This document shows positions 27,273 to 36,598 of a stretch of 64,000 nt of DNA, one piece after another. Each line of letters opens with the position of its first letter. Position 1 is the stretch's first letter. This stretch comes from Bacteroidales bacterium (GTDB taxonomy: Bacteria > Bacteroidota > Bacteroidia > Bacteroidales > Muribaculaceae), in NCBI GenBank assembly GCA_015060975.1, contig SUXI01000002.1, positions 124,001 through 188,000 on the forward strand, written 5' to 3'. Below the pieces are notes generated by a model. The model ran no database searches, was not told the DNA's origin, and saw only the letters and a program-made list of their open reading frames with translations. A program made the translations under genes and the position numbers.

Positions 27273-28022
27273 TTATTTAATATCAAGTAAATGAGAGTCC
27301 TTTATTAAACCTTGCATGAGCTGTTCCATTGTCAAGAAGCCTTTACGACCTTTTACCCATTCGGCAGCGACCACTGCGCCAAGAGCAAATCCCTCTCGGC
27401 TTTTGGCTCGATGCTCAATAGTTATTGTATCCACATCACTATCCCAGGAGATGATATGAGTACCCGGCACTTCACCCTCTCGCTCATGACCGATGGAAAG
27501 CGATGATGAGGGAGCGTTTTCATCTTCAGTCCAAGCGTCAATGCGTGCCACTTTATCAATCAATCCTTCGGCAAGAGTGATAGCAGTGCCACTTGGGTGA
27601 TCTAGTTTATGGATATGGTGAATTTCTTTCATTGACGGTGTGTAGTTGACAAAGTTATCCATCAATGCACTAAGATATTTATTAAGTGCAAAAAAAACAT
27701 TTACTCCAAGGCTATAATTTGAGGTCCAAAAAAACGTCGCTTTTCCATCATCACACAATTGTTTAATCTCTGGCATGCGAGCAGTCCAACCGGTACTGCC
27801 ACTCACCACGGGAACACCTTGCGCAAATGCTTTGTAGTAATTATCCACGGCAGTAGCAGGAGTGGTGAATTCGATTGCCACATCGGCACTGCCGAATGCC
27901 TCACTTTCAAAATCCTGAGGATTTTCTATATCTATTTTACACACAATCTCATGACCGCGAGATTGCGCTATTCGCTCAATGGTTCTACCCATCTTGCCAT
28001 ACCCAATAAGTGCTATTTTCAT
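27273..28022 (-). CDS. dapB: 4-hydroxy-tetrahydrodipicolinate reductase
   Basis: This enzyme reduces the cyclic DapA product in diaminopimelate and lysine biosynthesis. It has the N-terminal nucleotide-binding motif LIGYGKMGRTIE, the catalytic EIHHIHKLDHPSGTA segment with His and Lys, and the C-terminal HRAKSREGFALGAVVAAEW. I chose the ATG at 28022 (249 aa); an upstream ATG at 28046 would lie inside the promoter. The -7 element is 22 bp upstream. Confidence 0.95.
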   Translation of the reverse strand: MKIALIGYGKMGRTIERIAQSRGHEIVCKIDIENPQDFESEAFGSADVAIEFTTPATAVDNYYKAFAQGVPVVSGSTGWTARMPEIKQLCDDGKATFFWTSNYSLGVNVFFALNKYLSALMDNFVNYTPSMKEIHHIHKLDHPSGTAITLAEGLIDKVARIDAWTEDENAPSSSLSIGHEREGEVPGTHIISWDSDVDTITIEHRAKSREGFALGAVVAAEWVKGRKGFLTMEQLMQGLIKDSHLLDIK

Positions 28023-28043
28023 TTTTTCGGTTAAAACTTTCTG

Positions 28044-28051
28044 CAAAAATA
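28044..28051 (-). promoter_or_regulatory. -7 promoter element (TATTTTTG) for the dapB-lepB operon
   Basis: Minus-strand TATTTTTG matches TAnnTTTG and supports the downstream ATG choice for dapB. Confidence 0.55.
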
Positions 28052-28175
28052 CAATAACTTATTCGATTATCACATATTAAAACATGCTAAAACACCTTTT
28101 TAATAATTTATGAATATAAGAATATGTTCGTTTTAACCTTCTTTATACCTATTTATTAGGGAAATATTTCCACTA

Positions 28176-28913
28176 TCACATTTCTTCTCGTGGTTGTGAC
28201 AACAAGCGTGATGCTATAAAATCATTAAACACTTGTTTATATGTGTCACTCACAGGTATGTACTTATTGCCTAACACTATTTGGTTACGTTCTATAACCT
28301 TTATCCTTTCGGTATTGACTATGAACGAGCGATGCACCCTCATAAACTTCGACGACGGCAATGCCTGTTCCAAGGTCTTCATATTCATCAAAGTCATTAT
28401 GCTTTTTTGCTCACCGCTCACCGATATTTTCACATAATCCTTCAACCCTTCTACATAAAGGATGTCGTCTGTTGGAATTTGAATAAGTCTATACTCACTT
28501 TTCACTATTATGTATTCTTGCTTTGAATCCTTATTTTCACAACATCTTTGTGCTTTTATCAAACGCTGTGCTTTTTCTATAGATGCTAAAAAATCATCAT
28601 AGCTCACCGGCTTAAGCAAATAATCCAAAGCATCAACTTTAAAACCCTGTATCGCATATTGCTCATAGGCTGTAGTAAAAATAACTCGACAATTATTGGT
28701 TAAAATCTTCGCAAATTCCAATCCGTTAATCTGGGGCATCTGTATATCAAGAAACACAATATCTACTTGTCCGTTAAGAATTGTTTTTATAGCATCCTGA
28801 GCCGATGAATAAGCCCCCACCAACTGCAATGACGGAGTCTTTTCCACATATGAGGCTATTAATTGGCTCGCCAATGGCTCATCATCAATCACACAACATC
28901 TTAAAATATCCAT
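28176..28913 (-). CDS. LytTR-family response regulator, 245 aa
   Basis: The N-terminal receiver domain has CCVIDDEPLA, the phosphoacceptor Asp in IVFLDIQMPQINGLEF (about 57) and the Lys in DYLLKPVSYDDF. The C-terminal LytTR DNA-binding domain (about 130-235) has ILYVEGLKDYVKI and FMRVHRSFIVN. It probably controls transcription in response to the LytS-like kinase whose gene ends 22 bp upstream on the same strand. Target genes cannot be seen from this window. Confidence 0.92.
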   Translation of the reverse strand: MDILRCCVIDDEPLASQLIASYVEKTPSLQLVGAYSSAQDAIKTILNGQVDIVFLDIQMPQINGLEFAKILTNNCRVIFTTAYEQYAIQGFKVDALDYLLKPVSYDDFLASIEKAQRLIKAQRCCENKDSKQEYIIVKSEYRLIQIPTDDILYVEGLKDYVKISVSGEQKSIMTLMNMKTLEQALPSSKFMRVHRSFIVNTERIKVIERNQIVLGNKYIPVSDTYKQVFNDFIASRLLSQPREEM

Positions 28914-28935
28914 TTTCTAATTTAATCAATTAAAG

Positions 28936-30126
28936 TTAGCACCCTATATTAATTATTAATTCTGTCTGACAAGAATCATCTTGTATTATTATATTAAACT
29001 TTGACTTGTTTCCATACAACAGCTCCAACCGGCGACGAAGATTATTCAATCCTATCCCCGACGCATCGGTCGATTTACGACCCTTATCTAAATTATTGAA
29101 AGTATAGCATCTTAAAACCGCATTTTTTACCGAGACATCGACTTTAATCAAATGATCACTCTGTCCGGTGTTTCCATATTTAAATACATTCTCTATGATT
29201 GGAATGAGCAGTAACGGAGCGATATAGATCTCCCGACCGGCATCATCACAATATAAAGAAACTTCGATTTTTGTTTTACTTATGCGCATTTTCATAAAAT
29301 CGCAATAAGTTTTTATAAAATCCAATTCTTTTTTGATAGGCACCACACTTGATGTTTCATACAATCCATACCTCAGCATATTACTTAACTTATGAATTGC
29401 GTCTTGTGCCTTGGGGGGCTCGGTTGAGACTAATGCATAGATTGTATTAAGCGTATTAAACAAAAAATGAGGATTTAGTTGATTTTTAAGACTAACCAAC
29501 TCTACTTCACGTTGCATCGAGTCGAGCTTTACTCGTTTTAACTCAGAGTTAAGCCACCGTCTGCTGATTTTTATTGCAAAACTCAATCCCACCACAAGAA
29601 TTGCAAATACAAGATCATGTGACATATTTGCAGCGATACGCAAAAGATTCCGTTCTGGAATTAAATTCCTGTTTCCTTTTAAAAATCTATCATAAACTCT
29701 TTGCGGAGGAGGTGGAGGAGGCGCATTTTTGGAAGGAGCAAACTGCGTCGCTTTTTCAGTTGAATGATTTACATGTTCTATATCGGGGACGTGTCTTGAA
29801 TGAGGGGGATGCGGTCGTCTATAAGCATTTGAGCTAAAATAAATCAATACCGCCGCAACGCACAAAATTAAAAGATTACTGATAAAAAATTGCCATCGTC
29901 CACCCTTTTTATCAAGACATTTATCAATAATAAAAAAATAATTAATATAAAATATCGAAAGAAATATCAATATCTTCACATAAACTCCCCCCGGAGCCGG
30001 ACGACCTTCATAAAGAAACGTAACCAATTCTGGAAGCAATACAATAATCGATACACACACAACATGTGTTAATGCCGATACGACATTCTTCTTGTTTATT
30101 TTCCCAATAATATTTTTTATTGACAT
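28936..30126 (-). CDS. LytS-type sensor histidine kinase, 396 aa
   Basis: Several N-terminal membrane helices (about 15-110 and 165-190) surround a periplasmic or linker segment with a Pro-rich stretch (PPPPPPQRVYDRF near 145). The His_kinase domain has the phosphoacceptor His in NPHFLFNTLNTIYALVS (about 220). The ATPase part includes LLLIPIIENVFKYGN and GIGLNNLRRRLELLYG. Its partner is the LytTR regulator directly downstream. The stimulus is unknown. Confidence 0.92.
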   Translation of the reverse strand: MSIKNIIGKINKKNVVSALTHVVCVSIIVLLPELVTFLYEGRPAPGGVYVKILIFLSIFYINYFFIIDKCLDKKGGRWQFFISNLLILCVAAVLIYFSSNAYRRPHPPHSRHVPDIEHVNHSTEKATQFAPSKNAPPPPPPQRVYDRFLKGNRNLIPERNLLRIAANMSHDLVFAILVVGLSFAIKISRRWLNSELKRVKLDSMQREVELVSLKNQLNPHFLFNTLNTIYALVSTEPPKAQDAIHKLSNMLRYGLYETSSVVPIKKELDFIKTYCDFMKMRISKTKIEVSLYCDDAGREIYIAPLLLIPIIENVFKYGNTGQSDHLIKVDVSVKNAVLRCYTFNNLDKGRKSTDASGIGLNNLRRRLELLYGNKSKFNIIIQDDSCQTELIINIGC

Positions 30127-30386
30127 AAATATTTATTAAAAGCCTAAGATAGATTCTACTCTATTTTTCTGCTAAAATAAACAACAAACTCTTTTTATCA
30201 AAATGCAGCAACCCGAAACAACCTATTTCATCAATATTTTGTCGATTAACTCCAACCATTCATCGATTCTTTAACATTATTTATGCAACAATAGATAACT
30301 CAACACCTGCGCTCCATTTTACACCAAGACACAAAACCTTTACAAATAAAATTTTCGATATTATTTGTGATTGACAATAATTTTCC

Positions 30387-30394
30387 TACCTTTG
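30387..30394 (+). promoter_or_regulatory. Promoter (TTTG, 19-bp spacer, TACCTTTG) for the thioredoxin gene
   Basis: TACCTTTG with TTTG at 30364-30367 and a 19-bp spacer fits the Bacteroidetes consensus very well. The rest of the 294-bp gap to the kinase gene (30127-30363) shows no supported gene. Confidence 0.75.
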
Positions 30395-30429
30395 TATAAA
30401 TTATTCATCAACCTAATATAATGTATCTT

Positions 30430-30816
30430 ATGAAAAAGATTCTATTAATCATGAGTTTGGTTCTCGCTTTTGCAATCAATTGCGAAGCTCAAACAGTACA
30501 AGAAACCGATTACAACACTTTCTCCAAGAAGATTCTCCCGAAAGACAAAACGCCTATCGTTATTGACTTTTATGCCACATGGTGCGGACCTTGCAAAGCA
30601 ATGGAACCGGTGATAGAAAAAGCGGCGAAAACCTATGCCGGCAAAATCAAATTCTATCGCGTTGACGTTGACAAAAATCAAGAATGGTCTAATTATCTTG
30701 GCATATCATCTATACCCACACTTGTCATTTACAAAAATGGTGGAATCCACAAAGTTGAAACCGGATATAAAGATTATGGTCAATTAAACGCAATTTTGAA
30801 AAAACTTATAAAATAA
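30430..30816 (+). CDS. Exported thioredoxin-family protein, 128 aa
   Basis: A signal peptide (MKKILLIMSLVLAFAINCEAQ) precedes a complete thioredoxin fold. The active site is FYATWCGPCKAMEP (near 53), and the cis-Pro is in ISSIPTLVIY. It is probably a periplasmic disulfide reductase. I prefer the ATG at 30430 over 30421 because the signal peptide then starts with the usual MKK. It is monocistronic and ends in a long hairpin. Confidence 0.88.
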   Translation: MKKILLIMSLVLAFAINCEAQTVQETDYNTFSKKILPKDKTPIVIDFYATWCGPCKAMEPVIEKAAKTYAGKIKFYRVDVDKNQEWSNYLGISSIPTLVIYKNGGIHKVETGYKDYGQLNAILKKLIK

Positions 30817-30831
30817 CATATCACTTTATAT

Positions 30832-30875
30832 ATAACCACAAAGCGCGCCACTTTAGTGGTGCGCTTTGTGGTTAT
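30832..30875 (+). terminator. Long hairpin, probable terminator after the thioredoxin gene
   Basis: A 20-bp stem (30832-30851 with 30856-30875, 4-nt loop, one G-U pair) lies 15 bp past the stop. There is no T run after it, so termination may be weak or the hairpin may protect the RNA end. Confidence 0.75.
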
Positions 30876-31056
30876 ATGGAACAAAGTGCCAATAGTCGTT
30901 ATTTTATATGACTAAATATAAATAAGAATCTACAATTAAGTTATTTTTATATAAATAGAACAATAATATTTGAAATATTCATTAAAACCAATTACCTTTA
31001 CAGATTATTACCTCAACAAATATTTAATACTTATAAATTTTCCATATAAATAGATT

Positions 31057-32196
31057 ATGCTTAAACGTGTTTTTGCCATAGTTATAACTTCATTTATTGC
31101 TATTGCATCTATTTCAGTATCGGGTCAAACCATTGATGAACTAATGCAAGGAGCCAACAACAATGATGAATATTCAATGTTTTTCCTTGGGTATTGTTAT
31201 TCTGTGGGGGAAGGAATCACACAAAACAAAGAAGAGGCTCGTAAATGGTGGGAAAAGCTTGCCGAAAAAACACTCACCCATAAAAATAAAAAATATATCG
31301 CTAAAGCCCAATGGCAATTAGGAAACTATTACGAAGAAATACGCCAGATACAAAAAGCAATGGATTGGTGGGGAAAAGCCGCAAAAAACGGGGATGCCAC
31401 TGCAAAGAAAAAATTAGATGATTACAAATCCAACCCGGCAATTCTAACCCACTCCGATGAAGAAATCACCGCAAACGGAGTCCCATTTAAAATGGTTTTC
31501 GTGAGCGGAGGATCATTTACCATGGGGGGGACAGCCGAGCAAGGCAGCGATGCCGAAAACAACGAGCAACCTGCCCATAATGTAACAATTGGAGATTATT
31601 ATATCGCCGACACCGAAGTTACTCAACAATTATGGGAAGCCGTTATGGGAACTACAATATATATGCAACGCGATAAAGCCGACCCCAATTGGCCCACCTA
31701 CGGAGTTGGAGACAATCACCCCATGTATTATGTGTCATGGGAAGAAGCAAATCAGTTCTGTGAAAAGCTAAGTGCCCTTACCGGCAAAATATTCCGTTTA
31801 CCAACCGAAGCCGAATGGGAATATGCCGCAAGAGGTGGAGGCAAAAGCCAAGGATATAAATACGCTGGCGGGAATTCGGCAGATGCTGTCGCATGGTTCT
31901 CCACAACAACATCCGACAAAGGGACCGAAAAAACACGCTCAAAAGTTCCAAACGAACTAACGCTATATGATATGAGCGGAAATGTATGTGAATGGTGTAG
32001 CGATTGGTATGGAGATAGTTTTTATGCGACAAACACCAATTATAACCCTACAGGTCCGGCAACAGGGTCATGTCACATACGCCGAGGTGGCAGTTGGAGT
32101 GACGACTCCTCCGATTGTCGTGTGTCTTGTCGCCACAACTATGTCGCTGACGGTCGTTATGGACATTTTGGTTTCCGCATAGTTATGCAACCTTAG
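31057..32196 (+). CDS. Exported Sel1-repeat plus SUMF1 (FGE-like) domain protein, 379 aa
   Basis: After the signal peptide (MLKRVFAIVITSFIAIASISVSGQ), residues about 25-130 form Sel1/TPR-like helices (FFLGYCYSVGEGITQNKEEARKWWEKLAE). Residues about 140-379 are a SUMF1 domain (FVSGGSFTMGG, RLPTEAEWEYAARGG, GNVCEWCSDWYGD, RRGGSW, HFGFRIV). Formylglycine-generating enzymes need a Cys pair after the GGS motif. Here GGSWSDDSSDC shows only one matching Cys, so a classical FGE role is doubtful. The substrate is unknown. Confidence 0.82.
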   Translation: MLKRVFAIVITSFIAIASISVSGQTIDELMQGANNNDEYSMFFLGYCYSVGEGITQNKEEARKWWEKLAEKTLTHKNKKYIAKAQWQLGNYYEEIRQIQKAMDWWGKAAKNGDATAKKKLDDYKSNPAILTHSDEEITANGVPFKMVFVSGGSFTMGGTAEQGSDAENNEQPAHNVTIGDYYIADTEVTQQLWEAVMGTTIYMQRDKADPNWPTYGVGDNHPMYYVSWEEANQFCEKLSALTGKIFRLPTEAEWEYAARGGGKSQGYKYAGGNSADAVAWFSTTTSDKGTEKTRSKVPNELTLYDMSGNVCEWCSDWYGDSFYATNTNYNPTGPATGSCHIRRGGSWSDDSSDCRVSCRHNYVADGRYGHFGFRIVMQP

Positions 32197-32230
32197 ACGA
32201 AATCGCGACTAAAAACCACATAATCACAAT

Positions 32231-32260
32231 AACCTTGTTCAATACGTTCAAGGTTATTTT
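32231..32260 (+). terminator. Terminator after the SUMF1 gene
   Basis: AACCTTG (32231-32237) pairs with CAAGGTT (32249-32255), followed by ATTTTT. It is 35 bp past the stop. Confidence 0.65.
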
Positions 32261-32347
32261 TCTAATTTATCACACAATAAACCATAATTTCACACTGCCT
32301 TTTCTTAAAATTCGCATCAGCCTTACCCTTATTAAATATTAAATGGT

Positions 32348-32355
32348 TATCTTTG
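32348..32355 (+). promoter_or_regulatory. -7 promoter element (TATCTTTG) for the DUF4199-GT2 operon
   Basis: TATCTTTG fits TAnnTTTG and lies 17 bp before the DUF4199 start codon. No clear -33 element. Confidence 0.55.
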
Positions 32356-32371
32356 CACATTATTTAATTAT

Positions 32372-32935
32372 ATGACGACATTCAAACCCAAATCAATATT
32401 TAAAAGAGGCGCCGAAGATGGGGCTTGGTTTGGCTTATTCCTTAGCTTATTGTTCTTTTTCTCGGCAAACGCTTTAAGCATTCCTTTGTTGGGTCACATT
32501 GCCACATTAATGGCTTTGTGTGTTCCCGTTCTTACATTTTTCTTCCTAAGAAAAGGATATATACAAAATGGATTTTACTCAACATTCTCCGAAATATGGA
32601 CACATGGCATTATTATTTTCACATGTGGCTCACTCATAATGGCACTAACCATCGTTATATACACTAATTGGATAAACCCTTATTTCATCATTGAACAATG
32701 TAATATCGCAATTAATGCCTACCGTTCAATGGGTAATACCGGAACCGAAATCGCAAAAACTCTCGAAGAAGTAATCAAACAAAAAATGCTTCCTTCTCCC
32801 ATTTCAATTGCAACAAACATTATATCATTTAGCGTTTTCAGTGGCTCTATATTATCAATGATACTCGCTTCAATAATAAAAGCCATATACAAAAAACGCA
32901 AAAACGACAATCATCTCAACAAAACATCTGATTAA
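32372..32935 (+). CDS. DUF4199 membrane protein, 187 aa
   Basis: Four hydrophobic helices (about 20-40, 42-62, 82-105, 145-170) and the arrangement GAEDGAWFGLFLSLLFF at the N-terminus match DUF4199. The gene lies 12 bp before a GT2 gene, a neighbour pair I recall as common in Bacteroidetes. A role in membrane glycan or lipid modification is inferred only from that partner. The C-terminus is short and basic. Confidence 0.78.
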   Translation: MTTFKPKSIFKRGAEDGAWFGLFLSLLFFFSANALSIPLLGHIATLMALCVPVLTFFFLRKGYIQNGFYSTFSEIWTHGIIIFTCGSLIMALTIVIYTNWINPYFIIEQCNIAINAYRSMGNTGTEIAKTLEEVIKQKMLPSPISIATNIISFSVFSGSILSMILASIIKAIYKKRKNDNHLNKTSD

Positions 32936-32947
32936 CAATTTGTTATT

Positions 32948-33913
32948 ATGGATATATCAGTAATAATACCACTCTACAATGAAGCTGAATCGCTTCCCGA
33001 ACTCGAATCATGGATACGCCGTGTTATGAATGAGAATAATTTCAGTTATGAGATTATTTTTATCAACGATGGCAGCACCGATAATTCTTGGTCGGTAATT
33101 CGTTCTTTACAAAAAGAGAACCCGGCAGTAAAAGGAGTTTGTTTTAGACGAAACTACGGAAAATCTCCCGCACTTAACACCGGATTCATAAGAGCGCAAG
33201 GTGATGTCATAATTACTATGGACGCTGATTTACAAGATAGTCCCGACGAAATTCCGGAACTTTACCGCATGATTACCGAGGATGGATATGACTTAGTCTC
33301 AGGCTGGAAACAAAAACGTTACGACCCTCTATCCAAAACTATTCCCACTAAATTATTCAATGCGACAGCTCGCAAAGTGAGCGGAATAAAAAACCTCCAT
33401 GACTTCAACTGCGGTCTAAAAGCTTACCGCAAAAAAGTAGTGAAACATATCGAGGTATATGGCGATATGCATCGTTATATCCCCTATCTTGCCAAACTTG
33501 CCGGATTTAATAAAATTGGAGAGAAAGTCGTACAACACCAAGCTCGTAAATATGGATCTACAAAATTCGGGCTCGACCGATTTGTCAATGGCTATCTCGA
33601 CCTCGCCACTTTGTGGTTCACTGGAAAATTCGGTGTAAAACCCATGCACTTTTTCGGCTTATTAGGCAGCCTCATGTTTATCATAGGACTTTTCGCTGTA
33701 ATAGTTGTAGGTTGCATGAAATTATATAATATGTATAGTGGAAATACCTACCATCTCGTAACCGAATCCCCCTATTTTTACTTGGCATTGGTTACAATGA
33801 TATTAGGCACACAGCTATTCTTAACGGGATTTATCGGAGAACTTGTAGTTCGCAATTCCCATCGTCGCAACGACTATGAAATTGAAGAAGAATTAAACAT
33901 CACAACTAAATAA
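32948..33913 (+). CDS. GtrB/DPM-type family 2 glycosyltransferase, 321 aa
   Basis: The cytosolic GT2 domain has the N-terminal SVIIPLYNEAESLPEL, the DXD-region TMDADLQDSPDEIP (about 94) and FNCGLKAYRKKVVKHI. Two C-terminal helices follow (about 235-260 and 272-300). Such enzymes transfer a sugar from a nucleotide to polyprenyl phosphate. It is translated 12 bp after DUF4199 and followed 11 bp later by the nitroreductase gene. Confidence 0.9.
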   Translation: MDISVIIPLYNEAESLPELESWIRRVMNENNFSYEIIFINDGSTDNSWSVIRSLQKENPAVKGVCFRRNYGKSPALNTGFIRAQGDVIITMDADLQDSPDEIPELYRMITEDGYDLVSGWKQKRYDPLSKTIPTKLFNATARKVSGIKNLHDFNCGLKAYRKKVVKHIEVYGDMHRYIPYLAKLAGFNKIGEKVVQHQARKYGSTKFGLDRFVNGYLDLATLWFTGKFGVKPMHFFGLLGSLMFIIGLFAVIVVGCMKLYNMYSGNTYHLVTESPYFYLALVTMILGTQLFLTGFIGELVVRNSHRRNDYEIEEELNITTK

Positions 33914-33924
33914 TAGGTTACATC

Positions 33925-34452
33925 ATGACATTTTATGACCTTGCCGCAAATCGGTTCTCTTGTCGCGATTTCATTAAAAACAAAACTGTTGATCGCAACA
34001 CATTAACCCACATCATCGATGCGGCAAGACTGGCTCCGTCGGCTTGCAATAAGCAGCCATGGATCTTCATTGTAATTGACGACGCATGTGAACCTTCTTG
34101 CCTAACAGCAATCTCAGAAAGCTACAACCGGCAATGGATCGAATCGGCTCCCGCATTTATTATTGCATGTGGTGACCATTCTCAAGCATGGAAACGACAA
34201 AACGACAACAAAGACCACACCGACATTGACTTGGCCATTGCAATTCAACATATATGCCTTGCGGCTTCCGATTCTGGCTTAGGCACCTGCTGGGTATGCA
34301 ATTTCGATTCCGAAACCCTACGCAAAGGTCTAAACATCCCCCCAAACCTTGAACCTATAGCAATTATCCCTATAGGTTACCCATCAACACACGACATTCC
34401 CAAAAAAACAAGAAAAAATATTGACGACATTATACAATGGGGAAAATTCTAA
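33925..34452 (+). CDS. Nitroreductase-family FMN oxidoreductase, 175 aa
   Basis: The N-terminal NRFSCRDF and then ARLAPSACNKQPW form the FMN-binding site of the nitroreductase family. The C-terminal GLGTCWVCNFD and PIAIIPIGYPS also fit. At 175 aa it is a compact member. It overlaps the following lipoprotein gene by 16 bp. The physiological substrate is unknown. Confidence 0.88.
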   Translation: MTFYDLAANRFSCRDFIKNKTVDRNTLTHIIDAARLAPSACNKQPWIFIVIDDACEPSCLTAISESYNRQWIESAPAFIIACGDHSQAWKRQNDNKDHTDIDLAIAIQHICLAASDSGLGTCWVCNFDSETLRKGLNIPPNLEPIAIIPIGYPSTHDIPKKTRKNIDDIIQWGKF

Positions 34453-34928
34453 ATTATATAATATTGACATCAGCACTTATCATTTCTATTTGCTCATGTT
34501 CTTCCGATGGTTGCCTTGACAATCAAAGCAGCATTCCTTTAGCCGGTTTTTATTCTTCGGTTTCAAAACAATCTTTAGCGCTTGATTCCATTGAAATATA
34601 TGGCATTGGTGCTGTTGGCGATTCTTTGCTCACAAACACCGGTTCAGATGTCTCAAATGTATATCTGCCATTTAGAGCGACATCCGATTCCACCGCATTT
34701 TGTTTACATTACACCTACAAATCCACACCTCATATACCTAACGACACTATATGGTTTAATTATGAAACAATACCATATTTTGCGTCAGAAGAGTGCGGTG
34801 CAATGTATAAATATAAAATAACTTCCACTCGACACACCTTGTTTCTAATCGACTCTATCTCAGTCATAGACCCCGAAATAAACAATATAGACATTGAACG
34901 CATAAAAATTTATTTTAAATCCAACTAA
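34437..34928 (+). CDS. DUF6452-like lipoprotein, 163 aa
   Basis: A short hydrophobic N-terminus ends in SICSCSSDGC, a likely lipobox and lipidation Cys. The mature part is beta-rich with LPFRATSDSTAFCLHYTY and DTIWFNYETIPYFASEECG, as I recall for DUF6452. It overlaps the nitroreductase gene by 16 bp and is followed 12 bp later by a DUF6048-like gene. These two usually go together. The function is unknown; an outer-membrane partner of the DUF6048 protein is possible. Confidence 0.75.
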   Translation: MGKILNYIILTSALIISICSCSSDGCLDNQSSIPLAGFYSSVSKQSLALDSIEIYGIGAVGDSLLTNTGSDVSNVYLPFRATSDSTAFCLHYTYKSTPHIPNDTIWFNYETIPYFASEECGAMYKYKITSTRHTLFLIDSISVIDPEINNIDIERIKIYFKSN

Positions 34929-34940
34929 CGTTCTACTCTC

Positions 34941-35822
34941 ATGCCGCGATCTATAATAATATTAATTATTGCTTTTACCGCTATCGGAATATCGGCTCAA
35001 CGGCGCATAAGCCCGGTTGAAACTCCGGCTACACAAACTCAAGCCGTAAACCTCAATCCAAGAGACACAACCAATGCCAAAGACCCTCAAAAGATGCCAA
35101 ATCTGATTCATTTCCACGATAAAAACGGGAAATTGATATACGTTGACACAATAACAGGGAAAGAATTTCACGACTCCACTGCTATAAAAAAAGAAACAAC
35201 ATTTAAATATCCCCTATGGGACGAAATATCAATTGGTTTTAACTTCCTTGAGCCAATGATGAGATGCTTGGGGCAAGACTATGGCATTGCCGATATGTGG
35301 GCCGAGCTAAGCATTCATAACCGTTTCAAACCGGTTATTGAATTTGGATTAGGAGAAGCCTCACACTCCACCGACGACAGCAATTACTCCTATAAAAGTT
35401 CAATATCACCATATTTCAAAATAGGCTTAAATTACAACTTCCTATACAACAAAACCAATGAGTATCAATTCTATGGAGGAATAAGATATGGTTTCTCATC
35501 TTTTTCTTTTGAAGTCAACGATGTAAAAATCGACAACTCCTATTGGAATGAATACTTTTACACCAATATCCCTTCGCAAAATAGTTCGGTTGGATATGCC
35601 GAGTTACTATTGGGGCTTAAAGTCAAAATATATAAACAATGGGCATTAGGTTGGGCTCTGAAATACCACACCATCATAAACGAAACCAAGTGCAAATATG
35701 GCAAGCCTTGGTATATTCCGGGATTCGGATCTCGTGATTCATCTTTATCGGCAGCGTTCTCTGTCATATATTCCATTCCATTACACAACAATAATAAAAA
35801 AACACATCAAGAAAATCAATAA
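34941..35822 (+). CDS. DUF6048-like outer-membrane protein, 293 aa
   Basis: A signal peptide (MPRSIIILIIAFTAIGISAQ) and a polar linker with a DKNGKLIYVDTITGKEF repeat-like stretch precede a C-terminal region of alternating amphipathic beta-strands. The strands are rich in aromatic residues (EISIGFNFLEPMM, YQFYGGIRYGFSSFSF, GYAELLLGLKV) and end in AAFSVIYSIPL. This looks like a small beta-barrel. It follows the DUF6452 lipoprotein gene by 12 bp. The function is unknown. Confidence 0.75.
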   Translation: MPRSIIILIIAFTAIGISAQRRISPVETPATQTQAVNLNPRDTTNAKDPQKMPNLIHFHDKNGKLIYVDTITGKEFHDSTAIKKETTFKYPLWDEISIGFNFLEPMMRCLGQDYGIADMWAELSIHNRFKPVIEFGLGEASHSTDDSNYSYKSSISPYFKIGLNYNFLYNKTNEYQFYGGIRYGFSSFSFEVNDVKIDNSYWNEYFYTNIPSQNSSVGYAELLLGLKVKIYKQWALGWALKYHTIINETKCKYGKPWYIPGFGSRDSSLSAAFSVIYSIPLHNNNKKTHQENQ

Positions 35823-35845
35823 TATCGATTCACTACTATACGACA

Positions 35846-36592
35846 ATGGAGGAAAAGCATATAATCATAATCGGGGCTTCATCAGGGATAGGATTAAATG
35901 CCACAATACAATTTGCGACAATGGGCTGGAAAATAGGAATAGCGGCACGACGCATTGACAAGCTCATAAGTCTCCAACAACAATTTCCTCACAACATTAT
36001 CGCTATTGAACAAATTGACATAACTCACAACGATGCCAACACTAAGTTATTGTCACTAATCGATAAAATCGGTGGGCTCGACACATTATTGCTCGCATCG
36101 GGAATAGGGTCACAAAATCCCGACCTTGATTTATCTATCGAATGCGACACCGTTTCAACCAATGTTTTAGGATTTACACGAATTGTTGACACTACTTTCA
36201 ATTATTTTCGCAAGCGCCCATCAAATATTCCCCCGGGACAAATCGCCGTTATTTCATCTATCGCCGGCACAATGGGACTCGGAATCGCACCTTCATATAG
36301 CGCGACAAAACGCTATCAACGACACTACATCGATGCACTTGAGCAACTCGCCCATTTCGAAAAAGTAAATGTGCGATTTACCGACATACGCCCCGGATTT
36401 GTTGACACCCCTCTACTCAACAACTGCCGAAAATTCCCTATGCTCATGAGCGTTGACTATGCCACCCCTCGCATCGTAAAAGCGATACTTCATCGCAAAC
36501 GAGTATCTATTATTGATTGGAGATGGAAAATTGTTGTTATGTTTTGGCATTTAATCCCCAATTTTATTTGGCGTAAATTCCCGGCTCGATAA
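35846..36592 (+). CDS. Short-chain dehydrogenase/reductase, 248 aa
   Basis: The Rossmann motif is IIIGASSGIGLNATIQF. The NNAG equivalent is LLASGIGSQNPDL, and the catalytic Ser-Tyr-Lys is in ISSIAGTMG and APSYSATKRYQRHY. The C-terminal part is hydrophobic and basic (IVVMFWHLIPNFIWRKF), which suggests membrane attachment. It is convergent with another SDR gene, with only 6 bp between them. The substrate is unknown. Confidence 0.88.
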   Translation: MEEKHIIIIGASSGIGLNATIQFATMGWKIGIAARRIDKLISLQQQFPHNIIAIEQIDITHNDANTKLLSLIDKIGGLDTLLLASGIGSQNPDLDLSIECDTVSTNVLGFTRIVDTTFNYFRKRPSNIPPGQIAVISSIAGTMGLGIAPSYSATKRYQRHYIDALEQLAHFEKVNVRFTDIRPGFVDTPLLNNCRKFPMLMSVDYATPRIVKAILHRKRVSIIDWRWKIVVMFWHLIPNFIWRKFPAR

Positions 36593-36598
36593 TTTTCC

